Part shown: positions 14,388 through 14,983 of the stretch, piece by piece | How positions within the stretch are numbered: position 1 is the first letter of the stretch | Layout of the letters: every line of letters begins with the position of its first letter | DNA from: Igneacidithiobacillus copahuensis | GTDB lineage: Bacteria; Pseudomonadota; Gammaproteobacteria; Acidithiobacillales; Acidithiobacillaceae | Length of the DNA: 14,983 nt | Direction of reading: 5' to 3' | NCBI RefSeq assembly: GCF_018854015.1 | Contig: NZ_JAAXYO010000054.1 | Location: forward strand, 1-14,983 | Made by a program: the position numbers and the translations under genes | Notes under the pieces: model-generated | Database searches by the model: none | What the model saw: only the letters and a program-made list of their open reading frames with translations | Told to the model about the DNA's origin: nothing

Positions 14388-14735
14388 CTAGGCGCCTCCC
14401 AAGGCAAAACGCACGACCGCTAGCAAGGCCAGATCCACCAGCCACAAAAACAGGGCGATGACAATGATCAGCCCGAGAATGACTGCGGTGCTGCGCAGCA
14501 GTTCAGGGCGGCTGGGCCACACCACCTTCCGCAGCTCTACATAGGCCTCACGGAAGAACTGCAGCAGTGTAGACGCGCCCTCACTCCAGACAAAAAAGCC
14601 TAGCGCGACCAAGAGACCCACAATCAGGGCGATACTGGGTACGTACGTGCCGAAATGGAGCGGAATCAGAAAATAGGCGAGCACTCCCAAGGCAGCAAAA
14701 AATGCCGCAGCATAGAGTTTCACTTTTTCTGACAT
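14388..14735 (-). CDS. secE: Preprotein translocase subunit SecE
   Basis: SecE is the clamp subunit of the SecYEG channel in the inner membrane, essential for protein export and membrane insertion. The 115-residue product has three predicted hydrophobic segments: about 7-27, 31-50 and 83-108. This is the three-helix form seen in E. coli (127 residues), rather than the single-helix form of many bacteria. The conserved amphipathic segment FFREAYVELRKVVWPSRPEL lies at 60-79, just before the last membrane helix, and is diagnostic. The ATG at 14735 has AGGAAG about eight bases upstream. It lies 20 bp after the tRNA-Trp 3' end and 2 bp before nusG. Confidence 0.96.
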   Translation of the reverse strand: MSEKVKLYAAAFFAALGVLAYFLIPLHFGTYVPSIALIVGLLVALGFFVWSEGASTLLQFFREAYVELRKVVWPSRPELLRSTAVILGLIIVIALFLWLVDLALLAVVRFALGGA

Positions 14736-14755
14736 GAATGCCGCTTCCTAAAAAA

Positions 14756-14831
14756 TGGCAGGGCAGGAGGGGCTCGAACCCCCAACCTGCGGTTTTGGAG
14801 ACCGCTGCTCTACCAGTTGAGCTACTGCCCT
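14756..14831 (-). tRNA. trpT: tRNA-Trp (anticodon CCA)
   Basis: The 76-base tRNA folds into a complete cloverleaf. The acceptor arms AGGGCAG (14831-14825) and CTGCCCT (14766-14760) pair perfectly, followed by discriminator G and an encoded CCA end (14758-14756). The anticodon stem GCGGT/ACCGC holds the loop CTCCAAA with anticodon CCA at 14798-14796. The T loop carries GGTTCGAGCC. The D arm includes TAGCTCA and GGTAGAGCA. A run of six T follows the CCA end, 20 bp before secE. Location between tuf and secE is a known arrangement in several proteobacteria, and the tRNA is probably cut from the long tuf-secE transcript. Confidence 0.98.
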
Positions 14832-14842
14832 GCAGAAACATA

Positions 14843-14861
14843 GGCGGCCATATCGGCCGCC
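14843..14861 (-). promoter_or_regulatory. Perfect GC-rich stem-loop just upstream of tRNA-Trp
   Basis: GGCGGCC (14861-14855) and GGCCGCC (14849-14843) form a perfect 7 bp stem with a GATAT loop, ending 11 bases before the mature tRNA 5' end. The following bases are TATGTTTCTGC, only mildly U-rich. It could be a weak terminator limiting read-through from tuf, or a structural element near the RNase P cut. The sequence does not decide between these. Confidence 0.5.
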
Positions 14862-14867
14862 ATCAAT

Positions 14868-14889
14868 GGAGTCTAGCAAAGTAGACCCC
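14868..14889 (-). repeat. Stem-loop after the tuf stop codon
   Basis: GGGGTCTA (14889-14882) and TAGACTCC (14875-14868) form an 8 bp stem with one G-U pair around a 6-base loop, starting 10 bases after the tuf TAA. There is no U-tract. Together with the stem-loop at 14843-14861 it fills most of the 68 bp tuf-trpT spacer. It may protect or process the tuf mRNA 3' end; this is inference. Confidence 0.45.
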
Positions 14890-14899
14890 AACCCGCGAG

Positions 14900-14983
14900 T
14901 TACTCGACGATCTTCGAAACGACGCCGGCGCCGACGGTACGGCCGCCTTCGCGCACCGCAAAACGCAGACCGTCTTCCATCGC
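14900..14983 (-). CDS. tuf: Elongation factor Tu, C-terminal 27 codons (partial)
   Basis: This is the 3' end of a second EF-Tu gene that continues beyond the window. The frame reads AMEDGLRFAVREGGRTVGAG followed by VVSKIVE and a TAA stop at 14902-14900. That is the family-typical EF-Tu C-terminus (domain III, with the GRTVGAGVV motif). It lies upstream of tRNA-Trp, secE and nusG, the position of tufB in E. coli. Since the other copy shows only its N-terminus, the two fragments do not overlap and cannot be compared here. Confidence 0.96.
   Translation of the reverse strand, partial: AMEDGLRFAVREGGRTVGAGVVSKIVE

Noticed and set aside
14386..14445. A 20-residue N-terminal extension of NusG overlapping secE.
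   Set aside because: The extension is translated from the secE coding end in another frame, and the conserved NusG start is at the ATG at 14385, which has its own GGGAGG site.

Overview
This window is an uninterrupted bacterial translation and transcription cluster. Every gene lies on the minus strand, so the order of transcription runs from high to low coordinates: tuf (3' end only) - tRNA-Trp - secE - nusG - rplK - rplA - rplJ - rplL - rpoB - rpoC - rpsL - rpsG - fusA - tuf (5' end only). The proteins are proteobacterial in character: RpoB and RpoC have E. coli-like length and motifs, RpoC carries the long insert seen in E. coli beta', and SecE has three membrane segments. The contiguous arrangement, with trpT between tuf and secE and the str operon directly behind rpoC, is found in betaproteobacteria and Acidithiobacillus-like lineages. 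The EF-G sequence looks most like Acidithiobacillus to me. That genus guess comes from memory of the family, not from a search.

Layout. 14900-14983 is the tail of one EF-Tu gene. 14832-14899 is a spacer with two perfect or near-perfect stem-loops. 14756-14831 is tRNA-Trp(CCA). 13852-14735 holds secE and nusG, 2 bp apart. 12681-13802 holds rplK and rplA, 3 bp apart, with a candidate L1-binding leader in front. 11600-12532 holds rplJ and rplL, behind a 148 bp structured leader that is the likely L10 feedback site. 11488-11599 is a structured spacer resembling the rplL-rpoB attenuator of enterobacteria. 3217-11487 holds rpoB and rpoC. 3107-3216 carries a near-consensus sigma-70 promoter for the str operon. 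104-3106 holds rpsL, rpsG and fusA. 1-81 is the first 27 codons of a second EF-Tu gene. No gene-free stretch reaches 300 bp; the longest is 148 bp.

Together these genes make both large catalytic subunits of RNA polymerase, its elongation factor NusG, the ribosomal L11/L1 and L10/L12 stalk region, ribosomal proteins S12 and S7, elongation factors Tu and G, and one subunit of the Sec translocon. Expression is probably set by a promoter upstream of the first tuf (outside the window), the internal promoter in front of rpsL, feedback by L1 and L10, and partial termination before rpoB.

I looked for a novel system and did not find one. The observations worth checking are regulatory and architectural: rpoB and rpoC share a reading frame with one stop between them and a TTG start; the rpsL promoter sits inside an inverted repeat; several intergenic RNA structures are present; and directly repeated tuf genes bracket the whole essential block.
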